Positions 1 through 7,185 of a stretch of DNA of 21,768 nucleotides are shown piece by piece. Source of the DNA: JAUWVG01 sp964633715. Its GTDB lineage: Bacteria; Acidobacteriota; Aminicenantia; Aminicenantales; Aminicenantaceae. The notes beneath the pieces are model-generated. The model saw only the letters and a program-made list of their open reading frames with translations. It was not told the DNA's origin and did no database searches. Made by a program: the position numbers and the translations under genes. The first letter of the stretch is position 1. Each line of letters starts with the position of its first letter. The stretch is taken from the NCBI GenBank assembly GCA_964633715.1, contig CAZWHQ010000058.1, forward strand, positions 1 to 21,768, given 5' to 3'.

Positions 1-8
1 AAAAAGTA

Positions 9-57
9 GGGACTGTCCCCACTTAATTTGTCCCCACTTAATTTGTCCCTCTAATTT
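9..57. repeat. 15-bp tandem repeat with adjoining GGGACTGTCCC palindrome
   Basis: A 15-bp unit GTCCCCACTTAATTT occurs twice head to tail at 15-29 and 30-44, and a degenerate third unit follows at 45-57. The palindrome GGGACTGTCCC at 9-19 adjoins it. I recall similar GGGACAGTCCC/TTAAGTGGGGAC blocks as dispersed intergenic repeats near REP-associated tyrosine transposases, but no transposase is visible here. The block lies just beyond the rnpB 3' end and may continue outside the window. Confidence 0.7.
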
Positions 58-63
58 AAAAAA

Positions 64-420
64 GGCTGGAGCAGGTCATAAGCCGAATTTTGTCCCGCAG
101 AAACGGGGGTGGTTATTTCTCTAAGCGACCTACCCGACCTGAGACGGGCCGCCCCGTATAGGTCAATTTGGTCTTGCTCCGGATGGGGTTTACCAAGCAT
201 CTGATGTCACCACCAGACCGGTGAGCTCTTACCTCACCATTTCACCCTTACTCCGCAAAAAGGCTATCGCCGTTTTCGCAGGGCGGTGTGTTTTCTGTGG
301 CACTTTCCTCCGATCGCTCGAAGTCGCCGTTAGCGACCATCCTGCCCGATGGAGTTCGGACTTTCCTCCCCCTCTTACTCATCACGAGTTGAGGGAGCAA
401 CCACCTCGCCTACTCCAGCC
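64..420 (-). ncRNA. rnpB: RNase P RNA, bacterial type A
   Basis: This is the catalytic RNA of ribonuclease P, which removes 5' leaders from pre-tRNAs. On the minus strand the 5' end (420-410) pairs with the 3' end (74-64) to form an 11-bp P1 helix with one G-U pair. The universally conserved GAGGAAAGTCC lies at 368-358, ACAGAAAA at 298-291, and the AGAGAAATAACC conserved block at 122-111. GGTAA at 194-190 is the L15 loop that pairs with the tRNA CCA end. The length of about 357 nt is normal for type A. P1 is followed directly by six T residues (63-58), so the 3' end also resembles an intrinsic terminator. The first 46 nt overlap the 3' end of the upstream regulator gene. Confidence 0.96.
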
Positions 421-1787
421 TTTATTTTTATTCCATACTGTTCAAGTTTTTTATACAAATTACTTCGCGGTGTGTCAATTGCCCGTGCTGTCTGTGATAT
501 ATTCCAGTCATTCTCCTCTAATTTTGAGAGAATAAATTCTTTTTCTGCCAAATCTCGAAATTCTTTAAGACTTTTGATTTGACCTGCATCAGGAAGAAAG
601 ATCTGCGCATCTCCGGCAATTTGATCGGGAAGGTCCTTTCTATGAATTATCTCCGAATCAACGGTGACCATCAAACGTTCGATGACATTTTTCAACTCCC
701 TGACATTCCCCTTCCAAGAGTACTTCACCAGCGCATCTATGGCGTCCTCTGAAAATTTTTTCTCTTTAAAATTGTTTTCTTCTGCAACGTGTGTCAAAAA
801 ATAGTTAATTAAAATCGGAATATCCTCTTTTTTCTCCCTTAGGGGTGGAGAGACAAGGGGAACAACATTGAGGCGAAAATAAAGGTCTTCTCTAAAATTG
901 CCCTCTTTAATCTCAGCTTTTAAATCCTTATTCGTTGCGGCAATAACTCTCACATCCACCTTCCCAACCTTATGAGATCCAACTTTCTGGACTTCTCCCT
1001 CTTCCAAAACCCGAAGGACTTTTGCCTGGGTTTTGAGGCTCATATCTCCGATTTCATCCAGAAAAATTGTCCCTCCATCGGCCAACTCGAACTTTCCGAG
1101 TTTCTTTTCTGTTGCACCTGTAAAAGCTCCTTTGACATGCCCAAAAAGTTCACTTTCAATCAGCTCTTCAGGTATGGCTGCACAGTTGACTTGAACAAAT
1201 GCTTCTTTTTCTCGAAGGCTGTTCGAATGGATGGATCTGGCTATGAGTTCTTTTCCTGTTCCACTCTCACCATGAATCATAACGGTCGTGTTTGTCGGCG
1301 CAATCTTCAAAATTTGATTCCATAAATTTTTCATGGAATCATGACTGCCGATGAGATCATACTTTTTATCTGATTTTTTCCGCAAATCCTGGCATTCTCG
1401 ACGCAGTTTATTTTGATTGGTCGCATTCCGGATACTGAGAAGCACTCTATCCCTGTGCAGAGGTTTTTCCAGAAAATCAAAAGCCCCCAGTTTCGTGGAC
1501 TCTACGGCCGTCTGGACTGTGCCGTGTCCGGAAATCATAATGATTTCTGGAGAGTACGGTTTCTTTTTCAATTCAGAGAGCAGTTCCTGGCCATCCATTC
1601 CGGGAAGTTTGATGTCCATAAGGATCAGATCGAGTCCCACCGTTTCTTCGACAATTTCAAGTGCCTCTTCAGCATCGGCCGCTTCTAGAAAGGAGTACCC
1701 TTCATACTCCAATATCATCTTGAGGGACTTCCGGATATTTTCCTCGTCATCCACGACGAGAATTTTTTCTTTGCGCGCTTTTTTCAT
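375..1787 (-). CDS. NtrC-family sigma54-dependent response regulator
   Basis: This 470-aa protein is a two-component response regulator that activates sigma54 RNA polymerase. Its receiver domain (about 8-120) has acidic pocket D13/D14, phospho-acceptor D58, S86 and K108. The AAA+ domain (about 145-385) has Walker A GESGTGKE (173-180), the sigma54-contact loop GAFTGA (220-225), Walker B with D244/E245, and arginines in FREDLYFRL (298-306). A Fis-type helix-turn-helix follows (about 415-455). The last residues (about 456-470) extend past the usual end of the fold and are encoded within rnpB. The ATG overlaps the upstream peptidase stop as ATGA, which suggests translational coupling. No histidine kinase gene is in the window, and I noticed no clear TGGC-N7-TTGC sigma54 promoter, so its targets are unknown. 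Confidence 0.95.
   Translation of the reverse strand: MKKARKEKILVVDDEENIRKSLKMILEYEGYSFLEAADAEEALEIVEETVGLDLILMDIKLPGMDGQELLSELKKKPYSPEIIMISGHGTVQTAVESTKLGAFDFLEKPLHRDRVLLSIRNATNQNKLRRECQDLRKKSDKKYDLIGSHDSMKNLWNQILKIAPTNTTVMIHGESGTGKELIARSIHSNSLREKEAFVQVNCAAIPEELIESELFGHVKGAFTGATEKKLGKFELADGGTIFLDEIGDMSLKTQAKVLRVLEEGEVQKVGSHKVGKVDVRVIAATNKDLKAEIKEGNFREDLYFRLNVVPLVSPPLREKKEDIPILINYFLTHVAEENNFKEKKFSEDAIDALVKYSWKGNVRELKNVIERLMVTVDSEIIHRKDLPDQIAGDAQIFLPDAGQIKSLKEFRDLAEKEFILSKLEENDWNISQTARAIDTPRSNLYKKLEQYGIKIKAGVGEVVAPSTRDE
450..478 (-). promoter_or_regulatory. Consensus-like sigma70 promoter for rnpB inside the regulator CDS
   Basis: On the minus strand TTGACA (478-473) is separated by exactly 17 nt from TATAAA (455-450). 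That is 6/6 and 5/6 matches to the sigma70 consensus at the ideal spacing. Transcription would start near 443, about 23 nt before the mature rnpB 5' end, which implies 5' trimming. The hexamers encode part of the DNA-binding helix of the overlapping regulator, so one stretch appears to serve both roles. No experiment supports the assignment; the match and its position are the evidence. Confidence 0.72.
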
Positions 1788-3166
1788 ATAACCTGTTCGA
1801 CATCTGAAATGGTTTTCGGAATGCCTTTACCTAATACATGACGGCCTTTTTCTGTAACAAGGATGTTATCCTCGATCCTGACACCACCAAAATCTCGATA
1901 TTCATTCACTTTGTTGTAGTTAATGTATTGTCTGTGTTTTTTCTCAGCTATCCACCTGTCGATAAGGTCCGGAATGAAGTATATTCCAGGTTCAACTGTG
2001 AGCACATATCCCGGCTGAAGCTCTTTGGCCATTCTCAAATAGGCCAGCCCAAATTGGTCGCTCCTCGTAGTCTTGGAGTCGTAGCCGACATAGTTCTCCC
2101 CGTAATCTTCCATATCATGGACGTCGAGTCCAATGTGGTGACCCAGTCCATGAGGAAAAAACAGCGCATGGGCTCCGGCTTTAACACCTTCTGCCACATT
2201 TCCTTTCATCAGACCGAGCTCTTTTAACCGCGTAAAAGTTGTTTTGGCCGCCTTCTGATGGATGTTCCTGAATTTGACACCGGGTTTAACGGCCTTGATG
2301 GCAGTTTCCTGGACTTCCAGGACAATGCTGTAAATTTCTTTTTGTTTCTCTGTAAATTTACCGTTGACAGGAATCGTCCTTGTGATATCCGCTGCGTAGT
2401 GCATGGGTGATTCGGCCCCGGAATCAGCCACAACAAGTCTCCCCTTTTTTAGCTTATTGCCGTGATAATGATTATGCAGAATCTGTCCATTAATAGAAAA
2501 TATCACGGGAAAGGCCATCTGATACCCCGCGGAAAGGGCTGTTCCTGTCATCTGTCCGACAATCTCCCTTTCATAGACTCCGGCCCTGCTCATTTTCATG
2601 GCCGTCAGATACATGTCATACGTCACTTCATGGGCAAACTCCATCTCAGCGATTTCCTCTTTTATCTTAATAGAACGCTGCTCGACAGCCGCTTTGATGA
2701 GGTCCTTGGAAACATAATCCTTGATGAGGTCTGAATGAATGCCAAGGAACTGACAAATCTTCTGTTTGGTCTCTGAACGATAAGGCGGCAGAAAGTGAAC
2801 CTTTCTGCCCTGTTGAATCGCTCTTTTAAGAGTATCCTCCAGTTGCCCGAAAGGAGCCGTTTCCTTGACTCCGACTTCTGCAGCCCGTTTTTTAAGAAGA
2901 GGTTGAGCTCCCATCCAGATGATATCTTCCATGGATACATCATCGCCAAAGAGAATATCCTTCTTCTCGTCGATATCGACTATGCCGGCTAAACCATATG
3001 TATCAAGTCCAAAGAAATAAAGAAATGAACTATCCTGCCTGAAGTGATAGGGATTTGCGGGATAATTCATGGGAGTTTCATCATTGCCCAAAAACAAGAC
3101 AACACCGGACTTTAGCTGTCTTTTTAAGCGGTTTCGTCTTTGTGTGTAAATTTTTGCATCAAACAT
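1784..3166 (-). CDS. pepP: Xaa-Pro aminopeptidase (M24B), cytoplasmic
   Basis: This 460-aa aminopeptidase P removes the N-terminal residue of peptides with proline at position 2. An AMP_N domain (about 5-140) precedes the pita-bread M24 catalytic domain. All five dinuclear-metal ligands are visible: D249 (ADSG), D260 (AADITRT), H343 (HGLGHHIGLDVHD), E392 (VEPG) and E432 (RIED). Exact numbering may be off by one. There is no signal peptide, so it probably acts in the cytoplasm. The ATG has an AGGAGAGGG-type ribosome site 6-10 nt upstream. It lies downstream of hypD on the same strand, separated by element A, and its stop overlaps the regulator start. Its context suggests release of residues from imported Pro- or Hyp-containing peptides; activity on Xaa-Hyp bonds is inference. 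Confidence 0.93.
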   Translation of the reverse strand: MFDAKIYTQRRNRLKRQLKSGVVLFLGNDETPMNYPANPYHFRQDSSFLYFFGLDTYGLAGIVDIDEKKDILFGDDVSMEDIIWMGAQPLLKKRAAEVGVKETAPFGQLEDTLKRAIQQGRKVHFLPPYRSETKQKICQFLGIHSDLIKDYVSKDLIKAAVEQRSIKIKEEIAEMEFAHEVTYDMYLTAMKMSRAGVYEREIVGQMTGTALSAGYQMAFPVIFSINGQILHNHYHGNKLKKGRLVVADSGAESPMHYAADITRTIPVNGKFTEKQKEIYSIVLEVQETAIKAVKPGVKFRNIHQKAAKTTFTRLKELGLMKGNVAEGVKAGAHALFFPHGLGHHIGLDVHDMEDYGENYVGYDSKTTRSDQFGLAYLRMAKELQPGYVLTVEPGIYFIPDLIDRWIAEKKHRQYINYNKVNEYRDFGGVRIEDNILVTEKGRHVLGKGIPKTISDVEQVI

Positions 3167-3247
3167 ATTTTTCCCTCTCCTCTTTCTTTATTATAAATAC
3201 TTGATATATCAATTCCTCCCCACGAAAGCAAACTCTAATATAACAAG

Positions 3248-3453
3248 AGTGTATTTTCAATCCTGTGATTCTTCTAGAGTTTTGCAAAGATGATGGAGAA
3301 ATCCGTTTGGAGGACGAGCGGGCATGGTTCATCTTCTGAAAGAAGATGAGAGCGAGGACGGAAATCGAGCAAGTTTTCCTCGCTGGGGAAAACGAAGCGT
3401 GGTTTCTCATCACTTTATAAAACTCTTTCTATCACAGGATTGAAAGTACACCT
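3248..3453 (+). repeat. Structured repeat element, copy A (short form)
   Basis: The core (3277-3425) is exactly 149 bp, starts GAGTTT and ends AAACTC. It sits inside a 21-bp inverted repeat, 3249-3269 with 3431-3451, which has one T/G position that becomes U-G if the plus strand is RNA. The left arm ends in GTGA (3265-3268). Inside are the hairpin CATCTTC/GAAGATG (3330-3336/3342-3348) and the stem AGCGAGGA/TCCTCGCT (3351-3358/3377-3384). It shares AAGATGATGGAGAAATCCG and GGAGGACGAGCGGGCATGG with copies B and D, but its outer arms are unique. The right arm begins a few bases after the hypD stop. There is no credible ORF. The rest of 3167-3247 shows nothing recognisable apart from the pepP ribosome site. 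Confidence 0.85.
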
Positions 3454-3455
3454 GG

Positions 3456-5816
3456 CTAAATATCGAGGTGTTCGGTACGGGCGATGATTTCATCTTGAAG
3501 TTTTACATTGAGGTCGACAAAATAATCGCTGTACCCTGCTACTCTTACGATCAGGTCCCGGTATTTTTCTGGTGTTTTTTGGGCCTTTCTCAGCGTTTCC
3601 GCACCGACGACATTGAACTGAATATGATGGCCGTCCATCTTAAAGTAGGAGCGAATAAGATGTGCCAGTTTATCAAGCCCCTCATTGTCCAAGAGATGGG
3701 GCGTAAACTTCTGATTGAGCAGAGTTCCTCCAGTGCGGACATGATCCATCTTAGCCACGGATTTGATCACCGAAGTGGGACCTTTCCTGTCTGCACCCTG
3801 AACAGGAGAGATGCCCTCAGAAAGTGGCTCCGAAGCAAAACGGCCATCGGCTGTCGCCCCGACAACTTTACCAAAATAGACATGCACTGTCGTTGGAAGC
3901 AGGTTAATCCTGTAATAGCCTCCCTTGGTGTTCGGCCGCCCATTGACAACATTATAATAGGCTTCAAATATTCTTTTCATGATATCATCGGCATAATCAT
4001 CATCATTTCCGTATTTGGGAGTTTTATTCACAAATTTCTGCCGGAGCGGTTCATGCCCTTTGAAATCGTCCTTAAGAGCCCGCAGAAGCTGCTTGAATGT
4101 CACTTGTTTTTTATCAAACACATTGTACTTTATGGACGTTAATATATCGGTCATGGTGCCCAATCCAACACCTTGAATATATGAGGTGTTGTATCGGGCT
4201 CCTCCATCATGATAATCTTTGCCGTTTTTAATACAGTCATCTACAAGAAGAGACAGAAATGGTGTGGGCAAATATTCCGCCCACAACCGCTCGATAATAT
4301 TGTTGCCGGTAATTTTAATATCGATAAAATACTTCAGCTGCTTTTCATAGGCTTCAAATAGTTGATTAAAATCCTTGAATTTGCTTGGATCCCCAGTATC
4401 TAATCCTATTTTCTTTCCGGTCTTGGGATCAATTCCATTGTTTAAGGTGATCTCCAGGACTTTTGTCATGTTAAAATATCCTGTGAGATTATAGTTTTCT
4501 TTACCAAAAGCACCAGTTTCAACACAGCCGCTGGCGCCCCCATTGCGGGCATCTTCCACAGATTTGCCCTGCCTGAGCATTTCCTGGACAATGGCATCCG
4601 TATTGAATACAGATGGCTGACCAAACCCCGTTTTAATAATTTTGAGTGCCCTTTTCAGGAATCTGTCCGGAGTTTTTTTGCTGATCTGAACCATTGAACT
4701 CGGTTGCAGCAAACGCATTTCCTCGATCACATCCAAAATGAGAAACGACAAATCATTGACGGCATTCGCCCCATCAACCTTAACTCCGCCCGTATTAATC
4801 AGGGCAAAATCAGTGTATGTCCCGCTTTCCTCCATTGTCACTCCGACTTTGGGCGGGGCAGGTTGATTGTTGAATTTGATCCAAAATGCCTGTAAAAGCT
4901 CTCTCGCCTGTTCTTCATTAAGAGATCCATTCCTTTTCCCTCTTTTGAAAAAAGGATAGAGATGTTGATCCAGTCTTCCCGGATTAAAAGAATCCCAAGT
5001 GTTGAGTTCAGTGATGACCCCAAGATGGACAAACCAGTAGTACTGGAGGGCCTCCCAAAAATCCCTGGGAGGATGGGCTGGAACAAACAAACAAATTTCT
5101 GCCATCCGCTTCAACTCTTTCTTTCTTTTAGGATCCTTTTCCTTTTTTGCCAGCTTCATCAATTTCTCTGCATGCCTCCGCGCATAGAGAATAAGAGCAT
5201 CTGCACAAATGTCCATTGCTTTTAGTTCTTCACGCTTCTGGAATGCTTCAGGATCATTTAAAAAATCAAGATTTTGGATACTCAAAACAATATCTTTTTT
5301 AAAATCCAACATCCCTTTTTTATAGATTTTGTCATCCAGGACAGTGTGGCCTGGCGCTCGCTGTTCCATAAATTCAGTAAACACTCCCGCTTCATAGGCA
5401 TCCTTCCACTCTGTGGACACCTCCCGGAACAACTTGTCTCTTAAAGTCTTGTCTTTCCAAAATGGAATGATATTTTCTTTATAAAAGTCTTTTGTTTTCT
5501 CGTCCACAGCAAAAGGTACTTTTTTTCTGGTATCGAGTATTTTTAGGTCCTTTAAACTGTGGGCTGTAATCTCAGGGTATGTGGGGGTGGCCTTAGGCGC
5601 CGGCCCTCTTTCCCCGACAACAAGCTCCCCCTTGTTGATACAGATAGCTTTATTTGCCAACAGATATTTAAAAGCCAATGCCCGGCGGACCGGTGCAGAA
5701 ACGGAAAAGCAGACATGACTTTTATAAAACTCAGTCATCAGCCTAGCTCTTTCTGGGGTTAAAGATGGTCTAGCTTTTAAACTCTGATTTCGTAATTTCT
5801 TTATTCTTGTTTTCAT
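3456..5816 (-). CDS. hypD: trans-4-hydroxy-L-proline dehydratase (glycyl radical enzyme)
   Basis: This 786-aa glycyl-radical enzyme is predicted to dehydrate trans-4-hydroxy-L-proline to 1-pyrroline-5-carboxylate. The PFL-like domain carries the thiyl-radical cysteine and base in GCVET (C431, E433). The C-terminal glycyl loop RVAGYSD has radical site G761. Residues I recall as substrate contacts in Clostridioides difficile HypD are present at a constant offset of three: H157, D275, S331, D336, F337 and T642. The sequence resembles HypD along its whole length, including TELNTWD, NNQPAPPKVG and KTPKYGNDDDYAD. The ATG has GGAGG 7 nt upstream, overlapping the end of hypE. No proC (P5C reductase) gene lies nearby, unlike the arrangement I recall from clostridia. 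A related PflD-type dehydratase with another substrate is the main alternative. Confidence 0.9.
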   Translation of the reverse strand: MKTRIKKLRNQSLKARPSLTPERARLMTEFYKSHVCFSVSAPVRRALAFKYLLANKAICINKGELVVGERGPAPKATPTYPEITAHSLKDLKILDTRKKVPFAVDEKTKDFYKENIIPFWKDKTLRDKLFREVSTEWKDAYEAGVFTEFMEQRAPGHTVLDDKIYKKGMLDFKKDIVLSIQNLDFLNDPEAFQKREELKAMDICADALILYARRHAEKLMKLAKKEKDPKRKKELKRMAEICLFVPAHPPRDFWEALQYYWFVHLGVITELNTWDSFNPGRLDQHLYPFFKRGKRNGSLNEEQARELLQAFWIKFNNQPAPPKVGVTMEESGTYTDFALINTGGVKVDGANAVNDLSFLILDVIEEMRLLQPSSMVQISKKTPDRFLKRALKIIKTGFGQPSVFNTDAIVQEMLRQGKSVEDARNGGASGCVETGAFGKENYNLTGYFNMTKVLEITLNNGIDPKTGKKIGLDTGDPSKFKDFNQLFEAYEKQLKYFIDIKITGNNIIERLWAEYLPTPFLSLLVDDCIKNGKDYHDGGARYNTSYIQGVGLGTMTDILTSIKYNVFDKKQVTFKQLLRALKDDFKGHEPLRQKFVNKTPKYGNDDDYADDIMKRIFEAYYNVVNGRPNTKGGYYRINLLPTTVHVYFGKVVGATADGRFASEPLSEGISPVQGADRKGPTSVIKSVAKMDHVRTGGTLLNQKFTPHLLDNEGLDKLAHLIRSYFKMDGHHIQFNVVGAETLRKAQKTPEKYRDLIVRVAGYSDYFVDLNVKLQDEIIARTEHLDI

Positions 5817-5819
5817 CCC

Positions 5820-6728
5820 TTATCCTCCAACTTTTACAGAAAAACCGCTCTTTTCAAAAATGTTTTTAATTTCTTCAATTCTCTCGTCCGATGGAGATTG
5901 AAACTCAATCTCAAGCTGTTTTTTTCCCAATCTTTTTTGTTTCAGACAGCCTCCTGAATGATAGGGAAGCAAATTGATTTGTTCGATATGGTTGAGTGTT
6001 TTGAGAAATTTCACAGTTTCTTCGATATTTTTCTCATCATCATTGATCCCTGCAATAAGCGGAATGCGTATGGCCACTTGATGTCCATTCGTCGTTAATT
6101 GTTTTAAATTGGCTAGGATCTGTTTGTTCGATTTTCCCGTATATTGAATATGTTTTTTATTGTCGATCATCTTTAGATCAAAGAGAAAGAGATCCACGTT
6201 TCCGTCGATATCGGTTAGATATTTTGGATTGAAATTTCCACATGTATCGACAGTCGTGTGAAGATCCATTAACTTGGATTTATCGAGAAGAGTTTTTAAA
6301 AATTTAGGCTGTTCGAAAGGTTCTCCTCCTGAGAAAGACACCCCCCCCTGAGATTCTTCATAAAAAAGGTCATCCTTTTCAAGTTCTGTCATAACCTCAT
6401 CAGCAGAAACTTCCTGACCGATAATCTCCAAGGCACCGTATACACACGCGTCTTCACACTCACTGCACAGATCACACCGGCTCATATCGACTTCGATTGT
6501 TCCTTTTTTTCTAGAGATTGCCCTATTGGGACATGCAGAAATGCAAAATCGGCATTCGGACGGACATTTTTCATTCCTTAAAAATATCTCAGGTGAAGCT
6601 TGAATCCCCTCAGGATTGTGGCACCACTGGCATTGGAGAGAGCAGCCTTTAAAAAAAACTGTCGACCGGATCCCTGGCCCGTCATGTATCGCATAGCGTT
6701 TGATATCGAAGATCATTCCTTTGGTCAT
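5820..6728 (-). CDS. hypE: Glycyl-radical-enzyme activase for HypD (radical SAM)
   Basis: This protein of about 302 aa installs the glycyl radical on HypD using S-adenosylmethionine and a 4Fe-4S cluster. The radical SAM motif CSLQCQWC places ligands at C29, C33 and C36. A ferredoxin-like insert has two further cysteine sets (C55/C59/C62/C66 and C85/C88/C91/C95) for two extra 4Fe-4S clusters, as in activases of dehydratase-type enzymes. The SAM-contact motif SGGEP follows at about 133-137. I chose ATG 6728 over GTG 6734 because AAGGA lies 9 nt before it and only 3 nt before the GTG. The stop is 3 nt from the hypD start, so the pair is surely co-translated. The activase precedes its enzyme. Confidence 0.92.
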   Translation of the reverse strand: MTKGMIFDIKRYAIHDGPGIRSTVFFKGCSLQCQWCHNPEGIQASPEIFLRNEKCPSECRFCISACPNRAISRKKGTIEVDMSRCDLCSECEDACVYGALEIIGQEVSADEVMTELEKDDLFYEESQGGVSFSGGEPFEQPKFLKTLLDKSKLMDLHTTVDTCGNFNPKYLTDIDGNVDLFLFDLKMIDNKKHIQYTGKSNKQILANLKQLTTNGHQVAIRIPLIAGINDDEKNIEETVKFLKTLNHIEQINLLPYHSGGCLKQKRLGKKQLEIEFQSPSDERIEEIKNIFEKSGFSVKVGG

Positions 6729-6737
6729 ATACACATG

Positions 6738-6742
6738 TCCTT
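6738..6742 (-). promoter_or_regulatory. Ribosome binding site deciding the hypE start
   Basis: AAGGA on the minus strand lies 9 nt from ATG 6728 and 3 nt from GTG 6734. The spacing favours the ATG two codons further in. Confidence 0.6.
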
Positions 6743-6749
6743 AAGTTGT

Positions 6750-6778
6750 ATTTTAAACCATTCCCTTGCTCTTGAGAA
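6750..6778 (-). promoter_or_regulatory. Possible sigma70 promoter for hypED
   Basis: TTCTCA (6778-6773) and TAAAAT (6755-6750) on the minus strand are separated by 17 nt, each differing from consensus at one or two bases. The start would be near 6743, leaving a very short leader that begins at the ribosome site. Plausible but weak; AT-rich spacers give such matches by chance. Confidence 0.3.
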
Positions 6779-6796
6779 GAGGGGAAATAGAAAAGC

Positions 6797-7172
6797 CGTA
6801 TCTCCTCCATGATTACTCTTAAAGAGTTCTGGGAAGATGATGGAGAAATCCGCACAGGAGGACGAGCGGGCATGGGTTCGCCAAAACTATTTTAAGTCGG
6901 ACACCGTGACCCTCATGGGTATTCTGCCCCCATCAAATACGAATGTGCATGGAGACAGAGACACGACATCCATCCGACTAACTAAAGGTCAAGGGAGAGA
7001 GGCCCGGCAGCATCCATGTCCATCTGAGGAGCATGGTGGTGAGGTGGGTTGGGTCTTAGACGAAGATGGAGCAGGATGTGCCAGCGACTCCAGGGGAAAG
7101 CGCAACGTGGTTTCTCATCGACTTGCTAGTTCACGGAGAACTCATCCTTAATATCATGGAAATGGAGATATG
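6797..7172 (+). repeat. Structured repeat element, copy B (long form)
   Basis: The core (6824-7143, 320 bp) starts GAGTTC and ends GAACTC. Outer arms pair as 6797-6813 with 7153-7172: 8 bp, a 3-nt bulge (7161-7163), then 9 bp including a G-U pair. The left arm ends in ATGA (6809-6812). Both ends match copies A and D (AAGATGATGGAGAAATCCG on the left, GGGAAAGCGCAACGTGG on the right), but the middle is about 170 nt longer. The extra part has its own hairpin AGTCGGA/TCCGACT (6895-6901/6973-6979) enclosing ATGGG/CCCAT. A 104-codon plus-strand frame within it has no recognisable domain. The element fills most of the 457-bp spacer between hypE and the exported peptidase; the remainder holds only the possible hypE promoter and ribosome site. 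Confidence 0.83.
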
Positions 7173-7185
7173 ACTGAAAATCCGA

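Noticed and set aside
221..582. Plus-strand open frames of 104 and 77 codons
   Set aside because: They lie on the complement of rnpB and of the regulator gene and have no recognisable domain or ribosome site.
3159..3413. Minus-strand 84-codon frame and the similar one at 19752-19964
   Set aside because: Both start in the repeat core and are similar only because copies A and D are similar as DNA; the frames run on into unrelated sequence.
3248..3453. CRISPR array or an encoded IscB/Cas9-like nuclease linked to elements A-D
   Set aside because: There are no regularly spaced repeats, and no HNH/RuvC-like protein is encoded anywhere in the window. The HEARO comparison rests only on junction motif and RNA-like structure.
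6837..7151. Plus-strand 104-codon frame in the hypE upstream spacer
   Set aside because: It lies wholly in element B, has low-complexity composition and no family resemblance, and is not preserved in the short copies A and D.
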